From: Ruicaihuangia caeni | GTDB lineage: Bacteria > Actinomycetota > Actinomycetes > Actinomycetales > Microbacteriaceae | DNA: 64,000 nt | Reading direction: 5' to 3' | NCBI RefSeq assembly: GCF_029952955.1 | Contig: NZ_JASATX010000003.1 | Location: forward strand, 372,001-436,000 | Part shown: in pieces, positions 26,641-35,764 of the stretch | Numbering within the stretch: the first letter of the stretch is position 1 | How the letters are laid out: every line of letters starts with the position of its first letter | Translations under genes and position numbers: made by a program | Notes under the pieces: generated by a model | The model's database searches: none | What the model was told of the DNA's origin: nothing | What the model saw: only the letters and a program-made list of their open reading frames with translations

Positions 26641-27501
26641 ATGCTGTTCGACCCGGAAATCTTCTTCCAGCAACTCATCAACCCCGCCTACCTCTGGGGT
26701 GCGCTCCTCTCGATCGCGGTCGCCGCGGTGTCGTTGATCATCGCCACGGTGATCGGCTTCTTCATCGCACTCGGCAACACCTCGAAGAAGCCGTACTACC
26801 GGGGCCCTGCCGCGATCTACACCTGGTTCTTCCGGGCGATCCCTGCACTGCTGCTGCTGCTCATCATGTGGAACGCGCTGCCGCAGTTGATCCCCGCGCT
26901 CAAGGCCGACTGGTACACCCCGTTCATCGCCGCCTCCGTGGGCCTCGGCCTCGTCGAGTCGGCGTTCATGGCCGAGATCATCCGCTCTGCACTCAACAGC
27001 GTCGACGACGGCCAGGCGCTCGCCGGCCGTGCGCTCGGCATGAAGCCCGCGGCCGTCATGATCAAGGTGGTGCTGCCGCAAGCGATTCGCACCGCGCTGC
27101 CGCCCACCGGCAACGAGTTCATCGGCCTCATCAAGTACTCATCACTCGCCTCGGTGATCTCGCTGCGCGAGCTGCTCACTACCGCGCAGATCGGCGTGAA
27201 CATCACGTTCCGCTACGCCGAGTACTACGCGGTCGCCATCATCTACTACCTCGTCATCGTCACGCTGGTGACGCTGCTGCAGAGCAAGGTCGAGAAGCGC
27301 TTCGCCTGGAGCTCGCGCAATGCGCCGAAGCGCAGCGTGCGCACCCTCGGCACGCAGACCGTCGCGGTCGCCACCGCCGCCTCGCGCCGCCGTGCAGCGG
27401 ACGAGCCCGACGAGACGGCCGAGACCGATGACGAGCTCGCTGCCCGTGAAGCCGCAGAAGCGGCTGAGGCTCGACTCGAGAAGAAAGGGGCGACGGAATG
27501 A
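26641..27501 (+). CDS. Amino-acid ABC transporter permease
   Basis: A 286-residue inner-membrane permease of the HisMQ type with about five helices within residues 15-220. The family EAA-loop region is visible as DDGQALAGRALGMKPAAVMIKVVLPQA, and the helix 2 region has TWFFRAIPALLLLL. An unusual 60-residue C-terminal tail is rich in Ala, Glu and Asp, charged and probably disordered. The stop overlaps the ATPase ATG by 4 bases. A single permease implies a homodimeric channel. Confidence 0.92.
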   Translation: MLFDPEIFFQQLINPAYLWGALLSIAVAAVSLIIATVIGFFIALGNTSKKPYYRGPAAIYTWFFRAIPALLLLLIMWNALPQLIPALKADWYTPFIAASVGLGLVESAFMAEIIRSALNSVDDGQALAGRALGMKPAAVMIKVVLPQAIRTALPPTGNEFIGLIKYSSLASVISLRELLTTAQIGVNITFRYAEYYAVAIIYYLVIVTLVTLLQSKVEKRFAWSSRNAPKRSVRTLGTQTVAVATAASRRRAADEPDETAETDDELAAREAAEAAEARLEKKGATE

Positions 27502-28304
27502 CCGACATCCGTGACGCCGTGGCGACACCCGCCGCCAAGCCGGGTACGCCCACCCTCGAGGTGCGCGACCTGCACAAGACCTACGCCGGCATCGAGGTGC
27601 TGAAGGGCGTCGAGTTCGCCATCGACAAGGGCCAGGTGAAGGCCGTGCTGGGCCCTTCGGGCTCCGGCAAGTCGACCATGCTCCGCCTGATGGCGCTGCT
27701 CGAGCCGGCCGACCGCGGTGCGATCCTGCTCAACGGCAAGCGCATCGGCGCTGAAGACCGGGGCGGGCGAATGCACCACTACCCCGAGCGTCGGCTCGCA
27801 GTGGAGCGCCGAGACATCGGCATGGTGTTCCAGCGCTTCAACCTGTTCCCGCACCTCAACGCCCTCGAGAACGTGGCGCTCGGCCTCACCTCCGTGCAAG
27901 ACGTCGCCCGCGAGGAGGCGAAGGAGCGCGCCTACAAGATGCTCTCGCGTGTCGGCCTTGGCGACCGCGACCACCACTACCCGTCGGAACTGTCGGGCGG
28001 CCAGCAGCAGCGCGTCGCCATTGCACGAGCGCTTGTGCTCAACCCGCAGGTCATGCTCTTCGATGAGCCGACATCCGCGCTCGACCCCGAACTCGTGGGC
28101 GAAGTGCTCGATGTGATGGAGCAACTCGCCGACGAGGGCATGACGATGATCGTGGTGACCCACGAGGTGCGCTTCGCACGTCGCGCGGCCGACCAGGTCA
28201 CGCTGTTCGACTCGGGCATCATCGTCGAGCAGGCGGAGCCCGAGGAGTTCTTCGAGAACCCCCAGCACGAGCGCACGAAGCAGTTCCTTCGCCATGTCCA
28301 TTGA
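27498..28304 (+). CDS. Amino-acid ABC transporter ATP-binding protein
   Basis: A 268-residue ABC ATPase of the polar amino-acid family (GlnQ/HisP). Walker A GPSGSGKST (about 52-60), Q-loop MVFQRFNLFPHLNALEN, signature LSGGQQQR, Walker B VMLFDEPTSALDP and the H-loop VVTHEV are all intact. An insert after the first strands (DRGGRMHHYPERRLAVERRD) lengthens the Walker A to Q-loop distance a little. It overlaps the permease stop by 4 bases and the dehydrogenase start by 11. Confidence 0.95.
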   Translation: MTDIRDAVATPAAKPGTPTLEVRDLHKTYAGIEVLKGVEFAIDKGQVKAVLGPSGSGKSTMLRLMALLEPADRGAILLNGKRIGAEDRGGRMHHYPERRLAVERRDIGMVFQRFNLFPHLNALENVALGLTSVQDVAREEAKERAYKMLSRVGLGDRDHHYPSELSGGQQQRVAIARALVLNPQVMLFDEPTSALDPELVGEVLDVMEQLADEGMTMIVVTHEVRFARRAADQVTLFDSGIIVEQAEPEEFFENPQHERTKQFLRHVH

Positions 28305-29331
28305 TCAGGCACACCACGCACTCGGGGAGGCGGGCGCGGATGCCGCTGCCCGCACGCTCCGGGCCGTCTACACCGACATGGACGACACCGACATCTCACC
28401 CGGTGTCGCGGCTCTCGAGGAGCTCGGCTTCGCCGTAGAGCACCTCGACTCGCGCGATCCCGACCGGATCGTCGAGGCCGGCCGCGACGCCGACGCGCTG
28501 CTCGTCGGCTATGCGCCGATCACCCGCGAGATGATCGAGAAGATGCCGCGGGTTCGCATCATCGCGCTGATGTCGATGGGCACCGACAATGTCGATCTCG
28601 AGGCCGCGACAGAGCACGGCGTCTGGGTCACGAACATCCTGGGCGCGGCCACCGATGAGGTGGCGGCGCACGCGCTCGGGCTCCTGCTGGCGGCGACTCG
28701 TGGCTTCCCCTTCTTCAGCGAGTCGGCTGTCAGCGACTGGAACGCCCGCGACACCGTGACGCCGCCCCGGCTCAGCGAGCACACGCTCGGCATCGTCGGC
28801 CTCGGCCGCATCGGGCTGAAGTTCGCCGAGTACGCCAGGCCGCTGTTCGCAGAGGTGATCGGCACCGACCCGTTCCTGCCCGACACCGCTGAGACGCGTG
28901 CCCGGCTCGAAGCGGCCGGCGTGCGCAGGGTCGAGCTCGACGAACTGCGCTCCAAGGCCAAGGCGATCTCACTGCATGTGCCGCTGTCGCCCGACACGGT
29001 TGATCTCATCGATGACGAGTTCATCGCGGGGATGCCGGAGGGCTCCTACCTCGTCAATGTGAGCCGCGGCGCCCTGATCGACGAGGACGCCCTGCTGCGG
29101 GGCCTCGAGAGCGGCAGGATCGCCGGAGCCGGCCTCGACGTGCTGCGCGAGGAGCCCGCCGATCCGCGGCATCCGCTGCTCAGGCATCCGCGAGTCATCG
29201 TCACCCCGCACGTGGCGTACTTCTCCGATTACACCAACGTCGAATACGTACGCCAGCAGGCCGGCAATGTGATCGACCTCTGGGAGCACGGGCGACCCAC
29301 CACGCCCGTCAACACCATCCCCGCTCGCTGA
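28294..29331 (+). CDS. D-2-hydroxyacid dehydrogenase (CtBP-like)
   Basis: A 345-residue NAD(P)-dependent dehydrogenase. The nucleotide fold shows GIVGLGRIG, with the substrate-binding Arg and Glu segments (VNVSRGALIDEDAL; REEPADPRHPLLRHP) and the catalytic His in VTPHVAYFSD. It interconverts a 2-keto acid and a D-2-hydroxy acid. CtBP-like features are the short GILGAATDEVAAHALGL-type loop and the late YFSDYTN. The ATG at 28294 overlaps the ATPase end by 11 bases. It probably handles an acid released by the neighbouring hydrolases. Confidence 0.92.
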   Translation: MSIDQAHHALGEAGADAAARTLRAVYTDMDDTDISPGVAALEELGFAVEHLDSRDPDRIVEAGRDADALLVGYAPITREMIEKMPRVRIIALMSMGTDNVDLEAATEHGVWVTNILGAATDEVAAHALGLLLAATRGFPFFSESAVSDWNARDTVTPPRLSEHTLGIVGLGRIGLKFAEYARPLFAEVIGTDPFLPDTAETRARLEAAGVRRVELDELRSKAKAISLHVPLSPDTVDLIDDEFIAGMPEGSYLVNVSRGALIDEDALLRGLESGRIAGAGLDVLREEPADPRHPLLRHPRVIVTPHVAYFSDYTNVEYVRQQAGNVIDLWEHGRPTTPVNTIPAR

Positions 29332-29385
29332 GCCTCGCTCGCCGAGCCCGTACCACCGCCTTTTCATAGCTTTCCGAGGAGCACC

Positions 29386-31101
29386 ATGCGCAAACTCGCC
29401 ACGTTCGAGCGTCCGCTCGACGCGCTCGTCCCCCAGATCGTCACCGCCGCCCGCATCCACGTGCTCGACGATGCCGACACCGCCGTCACCGCCATGCTCA
29501 TCATCGACGGACGCATCGCCGCGACCGGCACCGTCGATGAGTGCCGCGCCCGCGCGAGCGAGTTCTCATCGGCCACGCCGGTGGAGCACGATCTCGGCGA
29601 CGCAGTCGTCGTGCCGGGCTTCATCGACGCGCACGCCCACCCGCTCATGCTCGGTCAGATGATGAGCTGGGTCGACTGCGGACCCGAGAAGGCCGCCAGC
29701 ATTCCTGAGATCGTCGCCCTTCTGAAGGCGGCCGCCGAGCGCACGCCCGCCGGACTGCCCGTGCGCGGCTACGGCTACGAGCAGCGCAACCTGGCCGAGC
29801 GCCGTCACCCCACTCGCTTCGAGCTCGACGAGGTCGCCACCGACCGCGAGGTGTACCTCATGAACGCCTCCGGACACGGCGGCGTTGTGAACAGCTACAC
29901 CTTCGAGCTCCACGGCGTGACGCGCGACACCCCGAACCCTCAGGGCGGCGAGTTCTTCCGCGACGCCGAGGGCGAGCTCACGGGCGAGTTGTCGGATGCC
30001 GCGTGCAACATCCTCACCGGCGTCTCCGGCGTGAAGATCGGCCACCACGGCCCGAACTTCCACCTCGCAGACGCCCCCGAGGAGCACGTGCGCCAGTTGC
30101 TCGCGGCACAGGAGAACTTCTTGCAGGGCGGCGTGACCGCCGTCGGCGACTGCCAGGTCACCAAGCGCGAGTTCGACACCTACCTGCGCGCCGCCGAGCA
30201 GGGCGGCCTCTCGGTGCGGATCGCGATGTACGCGCTGTCGCACCTGCTCGATGAGGTGACCGAGCTCGGCATGAACGGCCAGTTCGGCAACAACACCTTG
30301 AGCTTCGCCGGCATCAAGTTCTACGCCGATGGCACGCTCGGCGGCTGGACCGCCTACTTCCCCGACGGCTATGTCGGTGACCCCTGCCGTACCGGTCAGC
30401 TCTACCACGACCCGGCCGACTACAAGGGCCTCATCGCCAAGGCGCACGCCGCAGGACTGCAGACCGCGACCCACGCGCAGTCGCCCACCGCCCTCGAGAT
30501 GGTGATCGACGCGATCGAGTCGGCGCAGGCCGAGACGCCGCGAGCCGACGCGCGCCACCGCATCGAGCACTGCGGCCTGCCGACGCCCGAGCAGATCGAG
30601 CGCATGGCGGCCGCCGGCATCCGCCCGGTGAACCAGCCGCAGCACTACTACAACTGGGGCGAGGGCGTCGAGCAGGCGATCGGCACGCCTGGTGAGCGCT
30701 TCAACCCGCTCGGCGAGTTCGTGCGCGCCGGCGTTCCCGTGACCATCAGCTCGGACGCGCCCGTCGCCGACCCTCGCCCGCTCGAGGCGATCCAGGCGGC
30801 CGTCACCCGCATCACGCGTCGCGGCCACAAGCTCGGACCGGACGACCTCGCGATCGACCGTCGCGTCGCACTCCGCGCCCACACGATCGACGCCGCGCGC
30901 ACGATCGGCCGTGAAGACGACCTGGGCAGCCTCGAGATCGGCAAGCGCGCCGACTTCGCGGTGCTCGGCGCCGACCTCTTCGAGGTGGAAGCCGAGAGCA
31001 TCGCGCAGATCGAGGTGCGCGAGACGTGGGTCGACGGTGTGCGCCGCCACGCCGTCGGCGCTGACGCGACGGCGTCGACCCTCGAGTCGGTGACAGCATG
31101 A
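29386..31101 (+). CDS. YtcJ-like metal-dependent amidohydrolase (second copy)
   Basis: A 571-residue TIM-barrel amidohydrolase related to, but not identical with, the 19.8-21.4 kb protein. Motifs: VVPGFIDAHAHPLMLG (metal His pair), MNASGHGGVVNS, GIKFYADGTLGG (site of the bridging-type Lys/Asp), ATHAQSPTALE, HRIEHCGLP and ISSDAPVADPRPLEA. The C-terminus IGKRADFAVLGADLFEV is the returning composite domain. It follows the dehydrogenase by 54 bases with an AGGAGCACC ribosome site, and its stop overlaps the TPP-enzyme ATG by 4. Substrate unknown: an amide or N-formyl compound. Confidence 0.9.
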   Translation: MRKLATFERPLDALVPQIVTAARIHVLDDADTAVTAMLIIDGRIAATGTVDECRARASEFSSATPVEHDLGDAVVVPGFIDAHAHPLMLGQMMSWVDCGPEKAASIPEIVALLKAAAERTPAGLPVRGYGYEQRNLAERRHPTRFELDEVATDREVYLMNASGHGGVVNSYTFELHGVTRDTPNPQGGEFFRDAEGELTGELSDAACNILTGVSGVKIGHHGPNFHLADAPEEHVRQLLAAQENFLQGGVTAVGDCQVTKREFDTYLRAAEQGGLSVRIAMYALSHLLDEVTELGMNGQFGNNTLSFAGIKFYADGTLGGWTAYFPDGYVGDPCRTGQLYHDPADYKGLIAKAHAAGLQTATHAQSPTALEMVIDAIESAQAETPRADARHRIEHCGLPTPEQIERMAAAGIRPVNQPQHYYNWGEGVEQAIGTPGERFNPLGEFVRAGVPVTISSDAPVADPRPLEAIQAAVTRITRRGHKLGPDDLAIDRRVALRAHTIDAARTIGREDDLGSLEIGKRADFAVLGADLFEVEAESIAQIEVRETWVDGVRRHAVGADATASTLESVTA

Positions 31102-32810
31102 CCGACCTCTCTCAGAGTGTCGCCGACGTGAGCGCCGCAGAGCGCGAGGCCGCAGAGGCGGCAGGCGTCTCGACGAAGAATGCCGGTCTGGCCGTGCTCA
31201 CGGCGCTGCGCAACTACGGTGTCGACACGGTGTTCGGCATCCCCGGCACCCACAACCTCGAGTTCTACCGCCACCTGCGGCGACTCGGCATCCATGCCGT
31301 GACCTCGCGTCATGAGCAGGGAGCGGGTTACGGGGCTGACGGGTGGGCGCAGCAGCGCGGGTTGCCCGGTGTGGTCATCACGACCTCGGGTCCGGGCCTG
31401 CTCAACGCGCTGTCGGCCGCCGGCACCGCGTACTGCGAGTCGCGGCCGTTCATCCTGCTCTCACCCGGCGTGCCCGAGGGGGAGGAGTTCGCCGACATCG
31501 GTGCCCTGCACGAGACGAAGGACGCCACAGGCGCGGTCGGCTCGATCGTCGAGTGGAGCCGCCGGGTCACCTCGGCCGAGGAAGCCGTGCAGAGCGTGCA
31601 CGACGCGTTCGAGCTGTTCCGCACCGGACGCCCTCGCCCCGTGCACATCGAGATCCCGCTCAACGTGCTCGAGAGCGAGGCCGCGATCGATGAGTCGCTG
31701 CTCGCAGCGCGCCCGCATCCGGGGCACCGCGAAGCGGACGCCGACCGTCTCGCGGCAGCTGCGCGTCTGCTCGCCGGTGCCGAACGACCCGCGATCATCG
31801 CCGGTGGCGGCTCGACGAGCGTCGCCGCCGAGCTCACAGCGCTTGCGGAACTGCTCGGCGCGCCGGTCGCCACCACGCTCAACGGCAAGGCGGCTGTGTC
31901 GGAGCATCACCCGCTCTCACTGCGTGCCGAGCTTCGCCTGGCTGCGGTGCGAGACGTGATCAACGCCTCCGACGTGCTGCTCGTCGTCGGCTCGAAGCTC
32001 GGCGAGGCAGAGCTCTGGGGCGGCGTGATCGACCCGGCCGGCAAGGTCATCCGTGTCGACGTGCTCGAGACGCAGCTCGACAAGAACCTACGGGTCGACG
32101 TCGGCCTTCAGGGTCACGCGGAGGCCGTCGTGCCGGCGCTGCTCGAGGCGTTGCGAGGAACGGATGCCGCGGCATCCGACCCCGCTGCATCTTCAACCCG
32201 CGAGGCGAAGCCGACGTGGGCCGACATCGAGTCGGTGCGCGCCGCGAGCGAGGTCGAGGCCCGCTCGTACGCACCGCTCGCCATGGCGGCCGCGGTCGAC
32301 ATCGCCTCGGCGATCGATCCCGACGCCATCGTCGCCGGCGACTCGTCGCAGATCACCTACATGGGCATGGCCAGTGCCATGCTGCAGCAGCGCCCGCACT
32401 CCTTCCTCTACACCGCCGCCTACGCGACACTCGGCTACGGCCTGCCAGCCGCGATCGGCGCACGGGTCGGCGCGCCGGAGTCGCGAGACGTGGTGTGCGT
32501 CGTCGGCGATGGCGCGCTCATGTTCGCGGTGCAGGAGTTCGCGACCGCGATCGAGCAGGGACTCAATCTCACCGTCGTGTGCGTCAACAACGGCGGGTAC
32601 GCCGAGATCAAGCAGAACGAGCTCGATCGCGGCATCAGCCCCATCGGCGTCGATCTCGCCCAGCCCGACTGGGCGGCGCTCGCCGAGGCGTTCGGCGGCA
32701 CCGGACTGCGAGTCACCGACCGATCGCGCACGGCTGAGACGGTGCGCGAGGCGATCGCGCGCCCGGGTCTCACGCTCGTGCACATCCCGCTCGGCATCTA
32801 CGCCGAGTGA
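31098..32810 (+). CDS. Thiamine-pyrophosphate-dependent enzyme (IlvB/benzoylformate decarboxylase-like)
   Basis: A 570-residue three-domain TPP enzyme. The N-terminal Pyr domain carries the activating Glu in SRHEQGAGYGADG. The middle domain follows at about 200-330. The C-terminal PP domain has the TPP motif starting VVGDGALMFAVQEF and ending VCVNNGGY. It most resembles acetolactate-synthase-like and benzoylformate-decarboxylase-like proteins, and there is no regulatory small-subunit gene nearby, so a 2-keto-acid decarboxylase or lyase is likelier than valine/isoleucine synthesis. ATGA overlap with the amidohydrolase suggests a shared route. Confidence 0.9.
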   Translation: MTDLSQSVADVSAAEREAAEAAGVSTKNAGLAVLTALRNYGVDTVFGIPGTHNLEFYRHLRRLGIHAVTSRHEQGAGYGADGWAQQRGLPGVVITTSGPGLLNALSAAGTAYCESRPFILLSPGVPEGEEFADIGALHETKDATGAVGSIVEWSRRVTSAEEAVQSVHDAFELFRTGRPRPVHIEIPLNVLESEAAIDESLLAARPHPGHREADADRLAAAARLLAGAERPAIIAGGGSTSVAAELTALAELLGAPVATTLNGKAAVSEHHPLSLRAELRLAAVRDVINASDVLLVVGSKLGEAELWGGVIDPAGKVIRVDVLETQLDKNLRVDVGLQGHAEAVVPALLEALRGTDAAASDPAASSTREAKPTWADIESVRAASEVEARSYAPLAMAAAVDIASAIDPDAIVAGDSSQITYMGMASAMLQQRPHSFLYTAAYATLGYGLPAAIGARVGAPESRDVVCVVGDGALMFAVQEFATAIEQGLNLTVVCVNNGGYAEIKQNELDRGISPIGVDLAQPDWAALAEAFGGTGLRVTDRSRTAETVREAIARPGLTLVHIPLGIYAE

Positions 32811-32830
32811 CCATCCACGCCGAGTGACCG

Positions 32831-32863
32831 CCGGGGAGCGCTGCTCGACCGCGGCGCTCCCGG
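32831..32863 (+). repeat. Intercistronic hairpin between TPP enzyme and M20 gene
   Basis: CCGGGGAGCGC pairs with GCGCTCCCGG across a 12-base loop, with one unpaired G. Just before it, ACGCCGAGTGACC occurs twice in tandem, duplicating the stop region of the TPP gene. It is probably an mRNA-processing or attenuation structure. Confidence 0.45.
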
Positions 32864-32898
32864 CATCCGACCCGATCAACTCATTCGAGGAAGCACCA

Positions 32899-34464
32899 AT
32901 GACCGAAATCCTGAACACCGAGGCGAAGGCGACCGCTGAGCGCTGGGTCGAGGAGAACCTGCCGAGGCTCTCGGAGTGGCACACGCACATCTGGCGGCTG
33001 GCTGAGCCCGCGTGGCGCGAATATCAGTCGGCGGAGTGGTACGTCGAGCGGCTGCGCGCCGAGGGGTTCGAGGTCGAGGCCGGGTCGGCGGGCATGCCCA
33101 CCGCCTTCGCCGCCGAGTGGTCGAACGGTGACGGTCCGACGCTGCTCACCTACGCCGAGTACGACGCGGTGCCGGCCAACAGCCAGGAGGCGTCGACCGA
33201 GCGCAAGCCCATCGAGGGTGTGAGCGAGCACGCGCCGGGGCACACCGACCCGCACTCCGTGCTCGGCATCTCGACGCTCGCCGGTCTGCTTGCGACGAAG
33301 CACGCCATGGAGCAGCACGGCATCACCGGCACGCTGAAGTACACGGGCGAGCCGGCCGAGAAGATGCACGGCTCCAAGGTCGTGCACGGGCTGCGCGGCT
33401 ACTACGACAACGTCGACGCCATCGTCAGCTTCCACCCCTTCTACATGCTGCCGCTGTGCAACACCGCGCGCTGGGACACCCAGTGCGGCGCGTACTACAG
33501 CAAGGTGTACACCTTCATCTGCGACGAGCCCGAGACGTGGCAGCTCTCGGCGAACCCCAACTCGCCGATCCCGGCCTCGCACTCGGCGGCGCGCGCCCCG
33601 GGCGCGAACGTGGCGCTCATGCAGATGTACACCGCATCCCGCGTGATGCACGACGCCATGCTGCCGAGCGTCGGCGGATGGAGCCTCTCGGACGCCATCT
33701 TGACCGACGGCCAGGCGACGGCTGACAACCTGCCCGCGCGCACCGCGCGCATCCAGTACTCGTGGCGTACGCCGAACATCGAGATGGCGGAGCATGTGCT
33801 CGCGGTGCTCGACCGCAATGCCGAGCACGCGGCGGCGATGGCGCACGCCCGCATCGAGGAGACCTGGATCGCGCGCAGCCGTCCGGGCCGCACCAACCAC
33901 GTCATGGCCGAGGTGCTGTTCTCGAACCTCGAGCGGGTCGGGGCGCCGCAGTACGGCGATGAGGCGATCAGCATCGCGCAGGAGATCCAGCGGAACCTCG
34001 GCATCGAGCCGATGGAGAAGCCGTTCCTCACCGAGACGGAGCAGCTCATCACCCCGCAGGAAGCCGAGCGGTTGCTGCGCGAGGAGATGCCCGCGTGGCA
34101 GCGCAACTGGACGAGCGACGACTACGTGGAGATGACGCACTACGCGCCGACCGTGCGCTTCTACGTGTCGCGCCCGGCGCTCAAGCCGGCACCGGGCCGG
34201 GGCGCCTACCCCGCGTGGGTCATGAATGCACTCGGCGGCATCCCTGAGACGATCGACCCGACCATCGATGTGACGGGAAAGACGATCGCGGGCACCTTCA
34301 TCGACCTGCTGACGAAGCCTGAGCTGGTCTCGGCGGCGAAGGAGGAGTTCGACCGCCGCGTGGCCGAGGAGCCCATGCCCGCGCTGCTCGACCCGTCGTT
34401 CGAGCCGCCGATCGACCTGCCCTGGCCTGACTACCGCCACGACGGCGGCAAGCGCGTCTGGTGA
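32899..34464 (+). CDS. M20 amidohydrolase, AbgB-like (p-aminobenzoyl-glutamate hydrolase B group)
   Basis: A 521-residue metallo-amidase. AEYDAVPANSQ and HAPGHTDPHSVLG supply the first metal residues, with His-Thr-Asp in place of the usual GHD-type motif; YTGEPAEKMHGSK holds the catalytic and second metal Glu. Later segments NIEMAEHVLAVL and RSRPGRTNHVMAE fit AbgB-like proteins. It cleaves an N-acyl or amide bond of an amino acid conjugate. ATG at 32899 follows GAGGAAGCACCA; an open frame reaching far upstream is a shadow of the TPP gene. Last gene of the operon. It is longer than E. coli AbgB (481). Confidence 0.87.
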   Translation: MTEILNTEAKATAERWVEENLPRLSEWHTHIWRLAEPAWREYQSAEWYVERLRAEGFEVEAGSAGMPTAFAAEWSNGDGPTLLTYAEYDAVPANSQEASTERKPIEGVSEHAPGHTDPHSVLGISTLAGLLATKHAMEQHGITGTLKYTGEPAEKMHGSKVVHGLRGYYDNVDAIVSFHPFYMLPLCNTARWDTQCGAYYSKVYTFICDEPETWQLSANPNSPIPASHSAARAPGANVALMQMYTASRVMHDAMLPSVGGWSLSDAILTDGQATADNLPARTARIQYSWRTPNIEMAEHVLAVLDRNAEHAAAMAHARIEETWIARSRPGRTNHVMAEVLFSNLERVGAPQYGDEAISIAQEIQRNLGIEPMEKPFLTETEQLITPQEAERLLREEMPAWQRNWTSDDYVEMTHYAPTVRFYVSRPALKPAPGRGAYPAWVMNALGGIPETIDPTIDVTGKTIAGTFIDLLTKPELVSAAKEEFDRRVAEEPMPALLDPSFEPPIDLPWPDYRHDGGKRVW

Positions 34465-34556
34465 CCTCGGGTACCTCGATCACCGGCGTCGGCTGACGCG
34501 TGCGGATGCCGGGGCTCGGCGACTTCGGGCCCCAGCATCCCGCGGCATCCGCTTCT

Positions 34557-34963
34557 GCGAGGGTTTGCTGCACCTGCGCGGGTCACATCCCTCGCGCCTG
34601 CACCAAACCCTCGCGCGGCGTGTGTGGGCCTGGGTGCTTGTGCGTCTGCGGACTGGGCGGGAGCGTGTGCGCGTGGCGCGAGCCGGCCAGCCACCGGGCG
34701 CGTGCGAACCCGAGCCGTTCTGCATCCGTTTCTGCGAGGCTTTGCTGCAGGCGCGCGGGTTGAATCCCTCGCGACTGCACGAAACCCTCGCGCGGGCGCG
34801 GGTGTGCGACCGGCCGGGGACGCGGGTGCACGTGGGCGGCTCTGCTTGCGCGTCTGCGGACTTGGCGCACCAGGCGAGCGGTCGCACCAGCCGGCGTCCG
34901 GTCCTGCGAGGGTTTGCTGCATGTGCGCGGGTCACATCCCTCGCGACTGCACGAAACCCTCGC
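34557..34963 (+). repeat. Three 58-base palindromic repeats in the 720-base gap
   Basis: Near-identical copies lie at 34557-34614, 34734-34791 and 34906-34963, starting 177 and 172 bases apart. Each has outer arms GCGAGGGTTT and AAACCCTCGC (one mismatch in copy 2) and a shared inner part ending ATCCCTCGCGnCTGCAC. Spacers between copies are GC-rich and not conserved by eye. No gene is credible in 34465-35184: open frames there are repeat-driven and lack ribosome sites. The elements could be REP/MITE-like or transcription-terminating. Two follow the M20 operon and all precede the lipoprotein. Confidence 0.85.
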
Positions 34964-35184
34964 GCGGGCGCGGGCGCGGGTGTGCGCATGCGAGCGGCCT
35001 TGGGCGCGGCCGCGGGTGCGGTCGCGGGTATGGCGCGGGGTTGGCGCGCTGGGCGCAAGCCACGCGGCTCCGGCATCCGCGCACTGACTGGGAGATCCCT
35101 GCGCTTGTGTGGCTGATGCTTCCGCAGCGGGCCATCGTGGACTCGAGTCGCTCGGTGTCGCGTCGTGCGAGGAGGAGGTCTGCC

Positions 35185-35700
35185 ATGAAGCTCAGAGTCG
35201 CCGCCGGTGCGGTCGCAATCGCGTCGATACTCGCCCTGACCGGATGCGGGGGCATTGGCGAGCCGGGCAATGACATGACGGCGCCCACCGGAACGCCCTC
35301 ACCGCAGGACACGAACCGCAACTACGAGTCGGTCGACCGCGAGCCCATCACCGAGTTGAAGACCACCGACTCGTCGCATGGCGAGGTCGTCGTCGACAAC
35401 AACGGCATGGTGGTCTACATGACCGACCTCGACGAGGCAGGCAGCAGCGACAGCAACTGCGACGACAAGTGCCTCGTCGAATGGATCCCCGTGCCGGAAG
35501 GCGACACCCCTCCTGAGCTGAATGGTGTGAGCGGAGAGCTCGGCACGATCGAGTCGAACGCCGACGTGACGCAGGTCACGCTCAACGGCATGCCGCTCTA
35601 CTACTACGTGCGCGACACGCAGCCCGGCGACACCGCTGGCCAGGGCAACGCCGGGGTCTGGTGGCTGGTCGGTCCCGACGGCGAGAAGGTCAAGGGCTGA
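35185..35700 (+). CDS. COG4315-type secreted repeat lipoprotein
   Basis: A 171-residue exported lipoprotein. The signal peptide ends in the lipobox LALTGC (about 15-20). Two repeats of the Lipoprotein_15 type follow, each with the Yx(F/Y/W)xxD pattern: VVYMTDLD and LYYYVRDTQPGD, then a typical AGVWWLVGPDG end. A CDDKC pair may form a disulfide. The function of this family is unknown. The ATG at 35185 follows AGGAGGAGGTCTGCC, a very strong ribosome site; the frame open upstream runs into repeats and is not used. It converges on the ABC exporter genes. Confidence 0.9.
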   Translation: MKLRVAAGAVAIASILALTGCGGIGEPGNDMTAPTGTPSPQDTNRNYESVDREPITELKTTDSSHGEVVVDNNGMVVYMTDLDEAGSSDSNCDDKCLVEWIPVPEGDTPPELNGVSGELGTIESNADVTQVTLNGMPLYYYVRDTQPGDTAGQGNAGVWWLVGPDGEKVKG

Positions 35701-35764
35701 GCGAAGCCGGAGGGCAGACGCTTCGGCTCTCCCGGGGCGATGGGGCGCGCATCAGCCGAGCGCA

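Noticed and set aside
29566-31050. Leftward 494-residue open frame opposite the amidohydrolase
   Set aside because: Antisense shadow caused by GC-rich codon bias; the plus-strand gene has clear catalytic motifs.
32881-34440. Leftward 519-residue open frame opposite the M20 gene
   Set aside because: Same reason: no motifs, no start signal.
34557-34963. CRISPR array
   Set aside because: Three 58-base repeats with 114-119-base gaps and internal palindromes, and no cas genes; outside CRISPR repeat and spacer sizes.
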